64,000 nt of DNA, from assembly GCA_000507305.1 (NCBI GenBank), contig DF239038.1, positions 186,001-250,000 on the forward strand. The letters run 5' to 3'. Positions 53,020 through 63,905 of this stretch are shown here, one piece after another; positions within the stretch are counted from its first letter, which is position 1, and each line of letters starts with the position of its first letter. The stretch is from Breviolum minutum Mf 1.05b.01 (lineage: Eukaryota; Sar; Dinophyceae; Suessiales; Symbiodiniaceae). The translations under genes were made by a program, and so were the position numbers. The notes below the pieces were generated by a model. The model made no database searches. It was not told the DNA's origin and saw only the letters and a program-made list of their open reading frames with translations.

Positions 53020-54430
53020 CTTTTTAAGCTTCACTCTCCACTGGCACTTTTGGGACAGGATACACACACACAAACTATCTTAGATTAGAATCATGTCGCA
53101 ACTTTTCACTAGTTGCTTGTTATTTTACAACCATTCATCTCGGGAAGATTTTCCTGTTTTCCCTCCAACAAAACAACCAACACTGCTTACCTATCCCCTG
53201 CAGTAAAAAAGATGGATATCCCCTCTAAAGTTGTCACATCTTCAAAGGAACATGTCTATTATCCGTGGGATTTTCAGGGACATAAGAATCCCCAAGGATA
53301 TTATTTCAACACCTTCATTTGCAGTACGGAGCACCTTGTTGAACCCCACAACCGAACGGTCAGCTGTAATGAGTGGGAGAAAAGTTCAAGAACCTTCAAC
53401 TGCACGATTTCCGAAGCATCAATCAATTGAATTTCTGGAAACACCAATTTTTGCTGATTTCCAATATATCAAAATCGTGTTTTCCAAAATATCAATGACT
53501 TTTTGGTTGTAGTTTTGCGAATTTTCTGTATTTCCAATTTCCACAAAACACCATGGTTGTTGGCTGCCCCAAACACCCTGCTGTCCACAGGTCGCGCTCT
53601 CTCCACCCCACCACCGGTGGCCCGGCCACCGGCCGGTGGCCGAGTGGTGGGGTTACAACCTCCGCGGCTGCCGGCAGGTTGGGGTGACCCAAGGTATCCC
53701 AAAGGTCCACATTGGACTGCGTTTTTGTTGTGCATATGGTTTTGTTTGCAGGAAAGTGAACATAAATTCCAAAGAGGTAGGGATACCGTAATTAACAACT
53801 ATATAATTAACCCATAGCTAGTTCCTGTACTTACAGTTTGTATCCCTGAAGTCTCTTGGCATGGGCATAAACTGAAGCATATATTTTTGGAGGAAATCTT
53901 GACTGATCTAAGGAGGTGAGGGACCTCGCCAATTCTTGTAGACAAAGTCAAGGAACCCGCAAAATGCCAAAAATTGACTCCAAGTGGTCCGGATGACGTC
54001 CTGGCAAGGGAATCGGAGTAACATAAGACAATGATGATAATAATGGCGATAGTAATTTGATATTGCTAATAACACACATACCATATTATTATTTTCTTTC
54101 CTTTGTATAACATAAAGTGTGTATATATATATATATTATATAGACACAGTTTTGTAAATGCTTCGAATATGCATATCTTTTCATGTATATGATATATATG
54201 ATATACATTATTTACCTGGATCCTCATGGGCCACGCCCATCGTGGCAAACTATAGCGACCAAACGTGGGAATCACGCCCCCAACAACCCTTTTCTAGCAA
54301 AGTGGGACCCTACCAGTTATATGTAGGGGCCCATACTAATAGGGGTTATAAGTTACCAAATTATTTCTGGCTATTTATTTCCGGGGACTCCATGTCACTC
54401 CATTTCAACACGATCTTAAAAGCCCAACTT
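53020..54430. other. stretch without a secure exon
   Basis: Only weak frames, such as a Pro/Arg/Gly-rich one at about 53590-53750 over a GGCCACCGGCCGGTGGCC palindrome, plus TA microsatellite at 54121-54140. No gene assigned. Confidence 0.3.
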
Positions 54431-54434
54431 GCAG

Positions 54435-54550
54435 ATAGCCATGGTGCTTGGAGCCCCAACAAAAACCGAGGACCCGAGCGAAAGGAAATTGGTCCTTCAG
54501 CAGCTGTGCCTGAGGTACCTGGAACAGAAGGAGATTGGATATGATGATAT
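54435..54550 (+). CDS. probable exon, unknown protein
   Basis: Acceptor AACTTGCAG|. The frame reads IAMVLGAPTKTEDPSERKLV then LQQLCLRYLEQKEIGYDD. Strongly protein-like; donor not fixed. Confidence 0.45.
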
Positions 54551-54748
54551 GATATGGATAGTTAGACGTATATACATGCATGCATGCATACATGCGGTAT
54601 CTAAATATGTATATACATATTGTAAATATACACACATTTTTTTTGAAAAGACCATATGCATGTATCCATATATATATATGCACATTGTGCATAACATATG
54701 TATTTACTTACATAAATTCATTGTAGGAATTTCATATTTATGTCAAAC

Positions 54749-54884
54749 AATACTGTTGATGGTTCAGAAATCCCAAGGCCAACCACCGTTTGAATGTATA
54801 TAAACACCCGTCGTAAATATTAGGGATTTCAACTACCAACCTCAACTGGTGAGTTAGCCGGATTTCTGGTTGCCATCAACAGTA
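54749..54884. repeat. family-D palindrome (D2 subtype)
   Basis: TACTGTTGATGGTTCAGAAA at the left, GGTTGCCATCAACAGTA at the right, AGGCCAACCACCGTTTGAAT inside. Immediately followed by the family-G copy. Confidence 0.8.
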
Positions 54885-55042
54885 TGTCAATGGAGTTTCC
54901 TGGTTCCCTTAATAGGTGGTAGGTACCACATCATCCCCCCCAATTGGCAGTATATACCACTTATATACCACTTATACATTGCCTATTGGGTGATTCTATA
55001 TCACCTACCACCTAGTAAGGGAACCAGAAACAACCATTGAAT
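54884..55042. repeat. family-G long palindrome
   Basis: TCAATGGAGTTTCCTGGTTC at the left, GAACCAGAAACAACCATTGA at the right, TAGGTGGTAGGTACC pairing with CACCTACCACCTA. Same element as 51766. Confidence 0.85.
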
Positions 55043-55076
55043 ATGTGAATCATATCGCTCCAAATGTCCAGTGTTA

Positions 55077-55215
55077 CTTCGTTGAGAACCTGCGAATTCG
55101 AACCCAGGGTGCCCGTGAAAACCGTGGAGCCTCTGTGGTACCAAGTGGTGCACCAGCTGCACATCCGCCGCGGGCTGGGAGGTGCGTGTGCAACGAGACG
55201 TGCTGTGCTTCAAGG
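55077..55215 (+). CDS. probable exon, unknown protein
   Basis: One frame reads CEFEPRVPVKTVEPLWYQVV then HQLHIRRGLGGACATRRAVL, clearly protein-like. It lies about 35 bp after the family-G palindrome. Exact splice sites not determined. Confidence 0.5.
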
Positions 55216-55732
55216 ATACATCCCTGAAGTTTAATCTCGAAGTTTAGATATACTAATATCATTTAGCAGGGGAGTAGTCAAAGTTTAATTATTCTAACAA
55301 AAACATACATAATTATATAGATATATTAAATAAATTGAATAGACAAATGCATTGGGATAGACCCTTGAAGTTTAATATAGAATCTCCAACCGATGGTTTC
55401 TAAGATGTTGTTTTTTCCTTTTCCAGGAACAATATTGTCAGGTTCGATGTGATGCTTCCGGTGTGAACCTAGAAACTCAGCCCCAACAAAACTCCACCGC
55501 CTAGGAACGCCCTGGAACGAACGTGAAAACAAGCCATCCCAACAAGCCATAAACAATTGTATTCCAACCATCCATGGCTTCAGGCGCGAAAATGTTACTT
55601 TCAGGGTCCGGGGTACCTTGGAGGGTTTTTTTCTTTTTGAATAAGATAGGAAAGGTCTCAAAGAATTGGGTTTTTGCACCCCTCGCAGGTTAGAAATTTT
55701 TCGTTGAATCAATGCAGTGGATTCAGCCTCCA

Positions 55733-55836
55733 AATTTACACCACCTGGAAAGTAGATGGCGCAACCCCGATGTATTGCTTTATCATGGCCCCTTACTAAT
55801 CCACCTTTTGGGGGTTGCGCCATCTACTTTCACTAC
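55733..55836. repeat. palindromic element
   Basis: AAAGTAGATGGCGCAACCCC at the left is a perfect inverse of GGGGTTGCGCCATCTACTTT at the right; outer words TACACCACC and GGTGTA also pair. Confidence 0.85.
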
Positions 55837-55973
55837 GGTGTAGATTCACTTGAATTCCGCGTGGTGAAATCCTCCGAAGGTGGCCTTGATTTTCAGAAGA
55901 AAAGATACGGGTGGGTGAAACATCAGATTTTTTCATTCCATTCGCTGAGATGGTTGAATGAAATCATGTAATT

Positions 55974-56078
55974 ACACTCCCTGAAACTAACATAGCACCT
56001 GAAAATCTATGGTTGTAACACTAATTTCCTTTTGGGATGGCCTAGTCTCAGGGGCTATGTTAGTTTCAGGGAGGGGAG
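55974..56078. repeat. family-B palindrome
   Basis: TACACTCCCTGAAACTAACA at the left, TATGTTAGTTTCAGGGAGGGG at the right, GCACCTGAAAATCTATGG inside. Confidence 0.8.
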
Positions 56079-56147
56079 GGTTCTTGTAAAGGTTTCACTG
56101 AAAAAGAAACATGCCAGCTGACTTTGTGTGATCCGCCAGATGGCATA

Positions 56148-56230
56148 TTGATGAGCAGTGGGTTGCCAGCAAGATATGCCAAGGACGTGTGGTGACCAGC
56201 GTCTGCATGCCTAGTTATCTGAGTGTGCAA
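56148..56230 (+). CDS. probable exon, unknown protein
   Basis: One frame reads DEQWVASKICQGRVVTSVCM then PSYLS. Coding-like; borders open. Confidence 0.3.
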
Positions 56231-56249
56231 TTGTTCATGCCTTTTTTGG

Positions 56250-56354
56250 GGGGTGGTTTCAGGTAGGTTTTCATGTTTTTTTAATTTTCATCCCTGGCGA
56301 AATGATCCAATTTGATGAGCATCTTTTTTTATTGGGTTGGTTCAACCACCAACA
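56250..56354. repeat. family-A element, degraded
   Basis: GGGTGGTTTCAGG at the left, GGGTTGGTTCAACCACCAAC at the right, with AAATGATCCAATTTGATGAG inside. Confidence 0.6.
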
Positions 56355-56508
56355 TGTTTTCCAAACCATACATTTTTACAGGTTTGCGATGAATGTCACT
56401 GCTTGGGTGGTTTTAAACCTCCTTTTTGAGGGGTTAAAAGATTGACGGTGATCGATCCGCTTTTGTGATGTTTAAGGAGGACATATAGCAAGCCCTATCA
56501 ATTTATAT

Positions 56509-56605
56509 CTGGATGGTGGTTTCGAATATTTTTCTTTTCATCCCTACTTCAGGAAAATCATCCAATTTGACTAATATTTTTCCAATGGGTTGAAACCACA
56601 AGCTA
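56509..56605. repeat. family-A palindromic element
   Basis: TGGATGGTGGTTTCGAA at the left, TTGAAACCACAAGCTAG at the right. An exon starts 44 bp after its end. Confidence 0.7.
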
Positions 56606-56649
56606 GATATTTTTTCATGGAGTATTCATCACCACCGGTTTCTCCACAG

Positions 56650-56705
56650 GAGGTCCCATCAGACTTGTAAAGATTTCGACGAAGAGCTTCAGGGGCAATG
56701 ATCTG
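56650..56705 (+). CDS. probable 56-nt exon
   Basis: Acceptor TTTCTCCACAG|G, donor ATCTG|GTAGGT. The frame reads GPIRLVKISTKSFRGNDL. Both splice sites are good. Confidence 0.4.
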
Positions 56706-57339
56706 GTAGGTAAAAACATCCACTTTTGTGACACCTATCCTTCCCTAAAGGATGATGTTTTGAAATTTTTTGGCCTTAGTCTTGACAAAAGGGATGTGTC
56801 TAACATCAACTAACGGTAATTTTGGTGGTCAAGGTTGGTACTTTGGATATTTGGGATCCCCGGATCCAATGGGTTGAGTAGCGAAGGTGCCAACCCCCCA
56901 CGAAGCAGGGAAGGTGCCAACCCGTGTTTCTGTTGGTGTTTGGGGGTTGCTGACCTGAAAATAAATATCCCCTGAACATTGATGCTTGGAAAATGGCATT
57001 TTCTCTTAAAATGCTCCCTTTTCAGGGGACATGTTCATTTTCTCGAGGGGTACAGTACATCCCCGAAAACTGACGGCTGGATACCCAAAATGATGGTTTG
57101 GAAAAGCTTTGCCCGCCAAAGCTGTAGGGGGATGCGTTGGGATTGGACCCTTATTCGTGCGTCGATGGTTTGGAAAAGGTAACTTTAAAATATGGCCAAT
57201 TTTTCGCATCTATCTTAGATTTCTGGGGTGTAATCAGTCTTACTTTAGTTGATGACCCCGCCCGTTCGAAGATAGAAAAGCCCCATCCGTTGTCAATCAA
57301 TTTCTCGACGTCATTGCTAAGGTCCAATTAAATCCAGAA

Positions 57340-58241
57340 AATCAAGGTCAACTGACACGCGAAGGTTTGCGGGGCAGGGAAGGGGGGTAACAAAAAAAAC
57401 ATCCGGCGCCGGTTGCCCACATTTCATGGTAAAATGCGAACTGTTGACGAACAAAATTCATCAAGCAAATTCTAGATTGGGATGCTGAACAACCCCTCAC
57501 ACACACACACACGAGATATTTCATGTCATGTGTGTGCAATGTTTTGTCCATGAACAGGATGAAATTTGCTATGAACAACAAAACAAGTAGCAGTAGCAAT
57601 TTATTCATGCATCTCCGCAAATGGACATCTAATTAATCTAATTTTCTATCCCAAGTCGACCGGGATTTGATTATTCGACCATTCGATGACCTGGGTTGGC
57701 TTTGTGAGTGATGAACAAAAAGACATTAAAACCCCCGAAACGGAAACTTTGTGTAATTTGCTTTCTATAAAGAAATATACCACCCAGGTATATATATAGG
57801 GATTATAAAAAACCAATATAAGGATCCCTATTAACCAAGCATTGTGAGACATTTTGTTGTTGATTCAAAAAAAGTACCACTCAAACAGTTCCAATCATTT
57901 ACCGGACTCCTACATTGACTAACATGACTGGAAAAGCACATGTTTTTTTTTTCAATAGGAGATGGTGAATAAGCCCTTAATAAGGCCTTATTTCCGGGGG
58001 GGGGGGTATGTTAGGGGGGTAAATAAGGGTTTCATAAGGCCTTATTTAAGGGCAACCAATACATGGACTCAAATGGTTGATTTTCCAGCCAGTCATCTTA
58101 TTTTTCAGGGGAGTCTACCTTTCAACTTTCCAAATTTGTACCGCCTTTTTTTTTTGGAAAGGTTTCAGTTTTGTGGGAAGTTAAAACAAACACACCTCGA
58201 CCTTGTGTTTTTTTTTTTTTGGGGGGGGGGTAGCAAATGTT
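57340..58241. other. stretch without a secure exon
   Basis: No exon supported. Contains a family-F half (57795-57841), the TAAGGCCTTAT palindrome at 57975-58050 and long G and T runs. Confidence 0.3.
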
Positions 58242-58335
58242 TACCCTCCAGGGAACTAACATATCCCATTTTGGGAAAAGGAACATCATCTTCAAAATGC
58301 CATTTTTGGGGAATATGTTAGTTCCCTGGAGGGTA
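58242..58335. repeat. family-C palindrome (complete)
   Basis: TACCCTCCAGGGAACTAACA at the left and TGTTAGTTCCCTGGAGGGTA at the right: a perfect 20-bp terminal repeat with TA at each edge. Confidence 0.9.
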
Positions 58336-58399
58336 ATCTTCCCTTTTTTTTACTAGGGAATTTGACCTTGGGGGAAGTTATTGATCGGTCCCTGTGACA

Positions 58400-58481
58400 A
58401 TTTCTTGGGCTCCTTCTTGTCGATCGGTACCTAAGTCGTAAAGGTGGTGGTACCCATATGCGACGAATGGGACTGGCATAG
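58400..58481 (+). CDS. probable terminal exon
   Basis: The frame reads QFLGLLLVDRYLSRKGGGTH then MRRMGLA and TAG. It follows a family-C palindrome by about 65 bp. No family known. Confidence 0.3.
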
Positions 58482-58744
58482 GACAAGCCCTACATGAAAG
58501 GCTTAAATTTCTGGCAAATGTAGGTAAATATTCCAGTCCCATGGGTTGCATCTGGAGTAAGTATGACTGGAAATGCTGGGGCAGTTGCTGGGTATGAAGA
58601 TAAACAGCGGGGTCACGAAAAAACAGTTGAAGAACAAGAACAAGGTGGTTGTTTGAGTTATACAGGAGATGTATGGAGATGTGGTATTACCCCGTTGGAT
58701 AGGGCATGATAATCTGAATACATTGTACACCCATATACACGCCT

Positions 58745-58857
58745 GAAATTATCCTGAAATTTAACGAACGGATTCCCTCCAAAAATATCCACATTTGAAA
58801 AGACATACCTCTTCCAAACTATCATTTTTCAAGGTATCTACTGTTAAATTTCTGGGA
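58745..58857. repeat. palindromic element
   Basis: CCTGAAATTTAACGAACGGA at the left, GGTATCTACTGTTAAATTTC and TGGGA at the right; relative of 43216-43337. Confidence 0.6.
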
Positions 58858-58900
58858 TCATCTCTCCTTTTTCCATGCCCCACGCCACCATACTTACATT

Positions 58901-58992
58901 GCCGCACCGTGCCACTGCTTCCTCAGCATGGGCGCAGCGCTTCGACCGACGAGAGTGGCAGATTCATTTGGGAAAGGCAGGGCCTGGTGATC
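58901..58992 (+). CDS. probable exon, unknown protein
   Basis: The frame reads HRATASSAWAQRFDRREWQI then HLGKAGPGDH. Coding-like; possible donor inside GGCAG|GGCCTGGTGAT. Borders uncertain. Confidence 0.3.
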
Positions 58993-59102
58993 ATAGGATG
59001 TGATATACGATGTCTTGGTGCAATGTGTCTAGGCGGTGGTTTCAAAGATTCCTTAGTTTTCATTTTGGGAGGGTTTAGTTGCTTGGCTGTTCAAGCACTA
59101 GA

Positions 59103-59222
59103 CTAGGTGGTGGTTTCATTTTTTTTACATACATTTTCAGCCCTAGAATTGGGGAAATGATTCCCAGTTTAAGTCAAGCAGATTTTTCTGAAAAATGGGT
59201 TGGTGAAAAAACCCACCAGCTA
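59103..59222. repeat. family-A palindromic element
   Basis: CTAGGTGGTGGTTTCATT at the left, GGGTTGGTGAAAAAACCCAC and CAGCTA at the right. Confidence 0.7.
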
Positions 59223-59322
59223 TATACCAGGGTCCACCATAATCACCTTGTTATGTGAGAAAATCAACCCTAAAAATTATGGCAAACCCCCCATATACGT
59301 GTCGGCCTTTTCTTTTTCTAAG

Positions 59323-59438
59323 CCTTCCATACCTTGAAACTTTTCATCGAACGAGTCATCGCTCCGGGGTGCCCCCGGCAGAATACGCGAGAGTATCAGC
59401 GCTGGGCCAACTATTTCTTGCGCAACGGCAGAAAGGAG
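59323..59438 (+). CDS. probable exon, unknown protein
   Basis: Acceptor CTTTTTCTAAG|, donor AAGGAG|GTGAGA. The frame reads LKLFIERVIAPGCPRQNTRE then YQRWANYFLRNGRKE. Splice sites and peptide agree. Confidence 0.5.
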
Positions 59439-60461
59439 GTGAGATTTTGGCTGGTCCCTGGGGCCCGACCATGTTGGGGCAGTTGATGATTTTTGGTTGT
59501 AAAAATAGAGGCAGCTAAAAAAACAGATGTTTGGTATACTGTAAAGGTAATAGCCAAGGCACATATATGTATAATATATATATATATATGATTAGTAGCC
59601 ATGCCACCCAAATACAGCCAGCTACAAGTGGTTTCGATGCCTCATAGGGACCTCGTGATGTTTCCTAAAGAGCTTGGAAGTTCCCCTGTGCAACAAGTCA
59701 CGGGACGGAATTGGGCGAGAGTTTGGGGAAAGATCTACGTAACCGTGTAAGCCAGTTGCCGTATCAATAGAAAGATGCACATGTAGCATGTTAAAACACA
59801 GGCCCCGGGAAAATAAATAGGTGCACATGGCGAACGGCGAACATTTAGCTGTAAAAGTACTTTTTTAATTGCTAAGAATGGAAGTTCTTGGAAGAAAGAA
59901 TTTTGAGCAACACCCACATATATATATATATAACATATACATTTACATATTTCCACATGATATAGTGTGCGTATATATATATATATATTGATATCAATGC
60001 ATCTATTTATGATATATCTGCATGTATATTATATATACCAGTATCAAGAACATATCAAAAACCACAAATATATAAGCCTCAGGTGATCGCAAGGGTATCC
60101 GGCGTATCCCTCCTTTTGTAAAGAGGGAACGAAAAGAAAGTGTATCAGTCAGATGAGTTGATGGGGGCTTAGGAAAAAGGAGGGAACAACGTCAGAGGTG
60201 GATACCCTCCCTAAAACCAACATTGTCGCTATGCATCGCCCGATTTTATCACCATTTTTAGGCAATTTAGCCATGTATATGGGGGGCTATTTGATGCAGT
60301 TAGTTACCATTTCTAGAGACTTGCCATTTTTGAATGAGTGGAGTTTCCTGAAAATTTGTAGTTTTTAGTCGATTTCCTTACCATTTTTCTAGAAACTTAG
60401 CATTTTTGAAATTTGCGGAGCTTCTTATAGAAATCCTGCACCTTGAGTTGTAACGCCAATC

Positions 60462-60569
60462 ACGGTATCAACTGGGCCAGGGCGATCCTATCACACCGCG
60501 AGCTGTAGCTCAAACAGCCAAGGTGGAGGAAAAATCCGTCAAGAGAAAATGGGGTCAATCAGTGATACT
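60462..60569 (+). CDS. probable exon abutting a family-A element
   Basis: The frame reads GQGDPITPRAVAQTAKVEEK then SVKRKWGQSVIL. The family-A element begins at 60570 and its CTAG|GTGG end could itself act as the splice donor. Confidence 0.4.
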
Positions 60570-60626
60570 CTAGGTGGTGGTTTCAAATATTTTTTATTTT
60601 TCAAAGGGGTTGAAACCACCAACTAG
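60570..60626. repeat. minimal family-A element (57 bp)
   Basis: CTAGGTGGTGGTTTCAAATA at the left, GGGGTTGAAACCACCAACTAG at the right, almost no loop. It starts with a possible GT donor and ends with AG. Confidence 0.85.
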
Positions 60627-60629
60627 TAA

Positions 60630-60750
60630 TTACTGCTGATGGCTGAACTCCGGCGTTTACCAGTTGATATGGTAGTTTATCCCATTATTTACAGGGTTTC
60701 ATACACCATACCAGGTGGTTGTTTGGGATTTCTGAACCATGAACGTATGA
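60630..60750. repeat. family-D palindrome, diverged
   Basis: TACTGCTGATGG at the left, GTTTGGGATTTCTGAACCAT and GAACGTA at the right, TTATCCCATTATTTACAGGG inside. Confidence 0.65.
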
Positions 60751-61060
60751 ACACCTACCGAAAACTTCAACAACAACTAACATGGTTCCAGGGAAAATTC
60801 ATGAAGATTCCTTCCATACCACGATGGATGCTCCATTGCTACTTTTTTGTTGTTTTGAGCTTTTGACCATTTGAGCCACTGAAAAACCCCTTTTACTTTC
60901 CATGAAATACTGGTTGTTTAGTTTAATAGGATCCTTATTTTATGGTTTTTAATCCCCACATAACTGGGTAGTATAATCCCTTATATACCCTAAACAAGCA
61001 GGTTTTTTTCATTGCTCATGTAGAAAGACCTTTTGTAGGGTGAACTTTGTTAAGGGTGTA

Positions 61061-61126
61061 AAGGGTGATGATCCAATTTGACGAGCATATCTTTCAAATG
61101 GGTTGGTTCAACTACTAACTATATAT
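61061..61126. repeat. family-A right half
   Basis: GATCCAATTTGACGAGCATA then AATGGGTTGGTTCAACTACT, the right half of the family. Confidence 0.5.
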
Positions 61127-61624
61127 ACAAATTAAGGTATATATGATTTATGATCATATGTATATATATATACATATATATACACGCCAGTATCAAGAGC
61201 ATATTTTCAGAACCAGTGATTTTTTAAAACCCTAAGGTGATGGCCACAGGGTCTCCAGGGTATCCCTTCTTTTTTCTTTTTTTTGGCTTACCCAGATACA
61301 TGGGATGTGCCAGGAGTTTTGTTGCTGACTTTTGTACCCGATGATCTTGGGTGTATCCCTGTCTTCCCGTTTTTTTTGGTGAAAGGTCTGAAAGGTCAAC
61401 CCTTCAAATCACTTGTTGTAGCATTCGCAAGAAGCAAATTGAAGTACAAAAATATACGTATATATTTATATACATAGATTACATGTTTGCACTATAAAGT
61501 AAACAGAATTATTTGCAGCTCTAAAGTAATCCTTTGCATGCAACTAAGATGAAGATTGCATTCACAAAACCCTTAACAAGATCTGAGTCAATACGGACTC
61601 CACCATTTCCTCTCCAATTTTCAG

Positions 61625-61688
61625 GCTGCATTTGAGGCTGAGTACATGAGCTGGCGAGTGAAATTGCCCGGGGTCACAATCGGGGCCG
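61625..61688 (+). CDS. probable 64-nt exon
   Basis: Acceptor CAATTTTCAG|G, donor GGGGCCG|GTGTTT. The frame reads AAFEAEYMSWRVKLPGVTIG. Good splice signals. Confidence 0.4.
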
Positions 61689-62588
61689 GTGTTTTTTTTT
61701 CCTTGTTTTACGGCGGGGAGGGTGCGGTGTCTTGAGTGGGTTCGAGATGAGGTTTTCAAGAAAACTAAAGATTACAAACAAAAAAAACACGACAAAGGGA
61801 GCACCTTGTTTGAATCCTCAAAATGATATGTATATACTATATATATATATATACACATTGAACCGTGTAACTTAAAATAAAAGGTGCTCAAAGTTGTAAA
61901 GAGGCTTGGAAACGGAGGAGGATTTTGGTTTGAAGTGGCTCTAACATTATTCCCCAATTTTTACAGTTGATTTTTGAAGTCGACACCATCATCAGTGAAC
62001 AACCCTGAAAGGTGCTTGAAAACCCACGTTTTCAGCTGCAGGACGTTAAGTCCTGAAATTTCTTAGGTAGGAGACTAGACAAGCAAAATTGATGTGTCTA
62101 GAAGTCTTATGGCTGAAAAGAAAGAGCGATTGGAAATTCAACCTTTGGTCTGGGCAATTTATAACGACCTCAGCCCAGGTCATCCCAATATGGCGGTTTA
62201 GTAGGGGAACCCCCCCAAAAATGTCCTTAAATCAGGTTAAGGATTTATAACAAATTGCCCAGAATTTGGTGAGTTCAATGGGTTGGTTCAAACTGGGATT
62301 CCCGGAAAATGGAATTTTGAATAACCCCAGTTAGGGGACGAAAACGATCACCACGGTTATTAACTACCTACTAAATGGGATTACATACCTCCAAGTTTTG
62401 TCGAATGTTTTTTGAGGGATTGTAGTTGGGGGATCATTCTAATTTTGGGGATTATTCTATTATAGTTGCTCAATAAATGGGTTCGGGCTTGTTCAAATTT
62501 TCGAACACTTTTGTGTATGGCACCAAAAAAGAACACCGCAGGTCCCTTGGGGAACACCTCTCCTCCAACCCAACCCCCCCCCCATTGG

Positions 62589-62708
62589 TACTGTTGATGG
62601 TTCAAGGCCAACCACCGTTTGGATGGTGGTAAAACCTTGTGTAAATAATTGGGATAAACCACCAACCTCAATTGGTAAACGCCGGATTTTTTGAACCATC
62701 AACAGTAT
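62589..62708. repeat. family-D palindrome (D2 subtype)
   Basis: TACTGTTGATGGTTCAAGGC at the left, GGATTTTTTGAACCATCAAC and AGTA at the right. Confidence 0.8.
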
Positions 62709-62749
62709 CACCAAAGAAATGCTCCCATGACCCTTGGCATCCCAAGTTG

Positions 62750-62892
62750 AGAGCCCGGGCTCCAGCCGTCAGGCATGAATATCCACCTGCATGACGATCC
62801 GCCGGGGAAGCGTTTCGTGTGTTGGGATTTCCAAGCAAAAGGGGGCCTCTCTGTAGACATTTTTGGGGATAGAATCCATGAGATGCTCAAAA
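62750..62892 (+). CDS. probable exon, unknown protein
   Basis: The frame reads MNIHLHDDPPGKRFVCWDFQ then AKGGLSVDIFGDRIHEMLK, very coding-like; Met is at 62775 but the frame opens earlier. About 40 bp downstream of a family-D element. Family unknown. Confidence 0.5.
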
Positions 62893-63020
62893 TGTCAATA
62901 TTAACAAACTGCCAGTTGAAAAAAGAATTTGAAGCAATTCCGCAATTCCCCCCAAAGCCAACTAATTATTTCCCCGATTTCAACTTGCCAAAAAAAACAA
63001 GCGCCACTGACTACATTCTA

Positions 63021-63137
63021 TTACCCTCCCGAACTTTAACATAGCCCCTGAAAAGTTACCTTCCCAATAGGAAACTATTCTTCCAACATCTTCCAACCAT
63101 CATTTTTCAGGGGCGAACTGTTAACTTCCAGCAGGTA
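63021..63137. repeat. family-B palindrome, diverged
   Basis: TACCCTCCCGAACTTTAACA at the left, GGCGAACTGTTAACTTCCAG and CAGGTA at the right. Confidence 0.7.
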
Positions 63138-63255
63138 TGCACGAAGTATAAAAACTAAGGGCCTAAAGGTATTCTGGTGTAAAAGAGCGAGGAAACGGAA
63201 CTGTAGGGGTTTTCCTCGAACATGAGTATAGCAAATGGAGCTTCCTGCCAAAGGG

Positions 63256-63345
63256 CCCCTGGTTGTCGTTTGCTGTATATTAGGGGATTATATTATCCAT
63301 ATAGGGATTTTCATAAGCCATTGTAAGGAATAGAACAACCAGTAG
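63256..63345. repeat. family-F palindrome
   Basis: CCTGGTTGTCGTTTGCTGTA at the left, ATAGAACAACCAG at the right, AGGGGATTATATTATCCATA inside. Confidence 0.6.
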
Positions 63346-63536
63346 TCTTTGGTTCATCGTCCCTTTATGCCTTACATACAGCCCTTTAAAGAAAATGTTG
63401 CTGTTTTTTCTCCATGTAACCCGCTAGAAGTTGAACCTTTTAGTCCCGAAAAAAAAGAAACCTAAGTTTAGTTTTGCCTATATAGACTCGCAAATTGTTT
63501 TTTCCATAAGTCACCACCAAAAACAGGTTAGTTTAC

Positions 63537-63640
63537 TACTGTTGATGGTTTAGATATCCCATTCCCAACCATCGTGTTGGATGTATAAACACCTTGTAAA
63601 TAACGGGATAACCTAGGTACCCTCAACTCGTGGAGAGGCC
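63537..63640. repeat. family-D element, right arm degraded
   Basis: TACTGTTGATGGTTTAGATA at the left, then TGTATAAACACCTTGTAAAT and AACGGGATAACC; the right terminus is lost. Confidence 0.5.
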
Positions 63641-63796
63641 CCTTTTGTTGAAAACTCCGGGTGAAGTCACTTCCCTGGAAAACGAATTTAGACCGTGAAT
63701 TCGCGATGACAAAAATGGAAGCGGGGTCCAGTTGAGAGCCGTGACGAGTTCTTGGAAGTTTTTGTTGTGTGTTTTTTTCAGACACGCAGGCATATT

Positions 63797-63905
63797 ACTG
63801 GGTGGTGGCAACTCAAATATTTTTTATTTTCACCCCGAAACTTGGGGAAATGATCCAAATTTGACGAGCATATTTTTCAGATGGGTTGGTTCAACCACCA
63901 ACTAG
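63797..63905. repeat. family-A palindromic element
   Basis: ACTGGGTGGTGG at the left, GGGTTGGTTCAACCACCAAC then TAG at the right; CCCCGAAACTTGGGG and TTTGACGAGCATATTTTTCA inside. The best-preserved core of the family. Confidence 0.8.

Noticed and set aside
53620..53660. GGCCACCGGCCGGTGGCC palindrome as a regulatory operator
   Set aside because: It is a short G/C palindrome in a Pro/Arg-rich open frame; without other copies or context no function can be argued.
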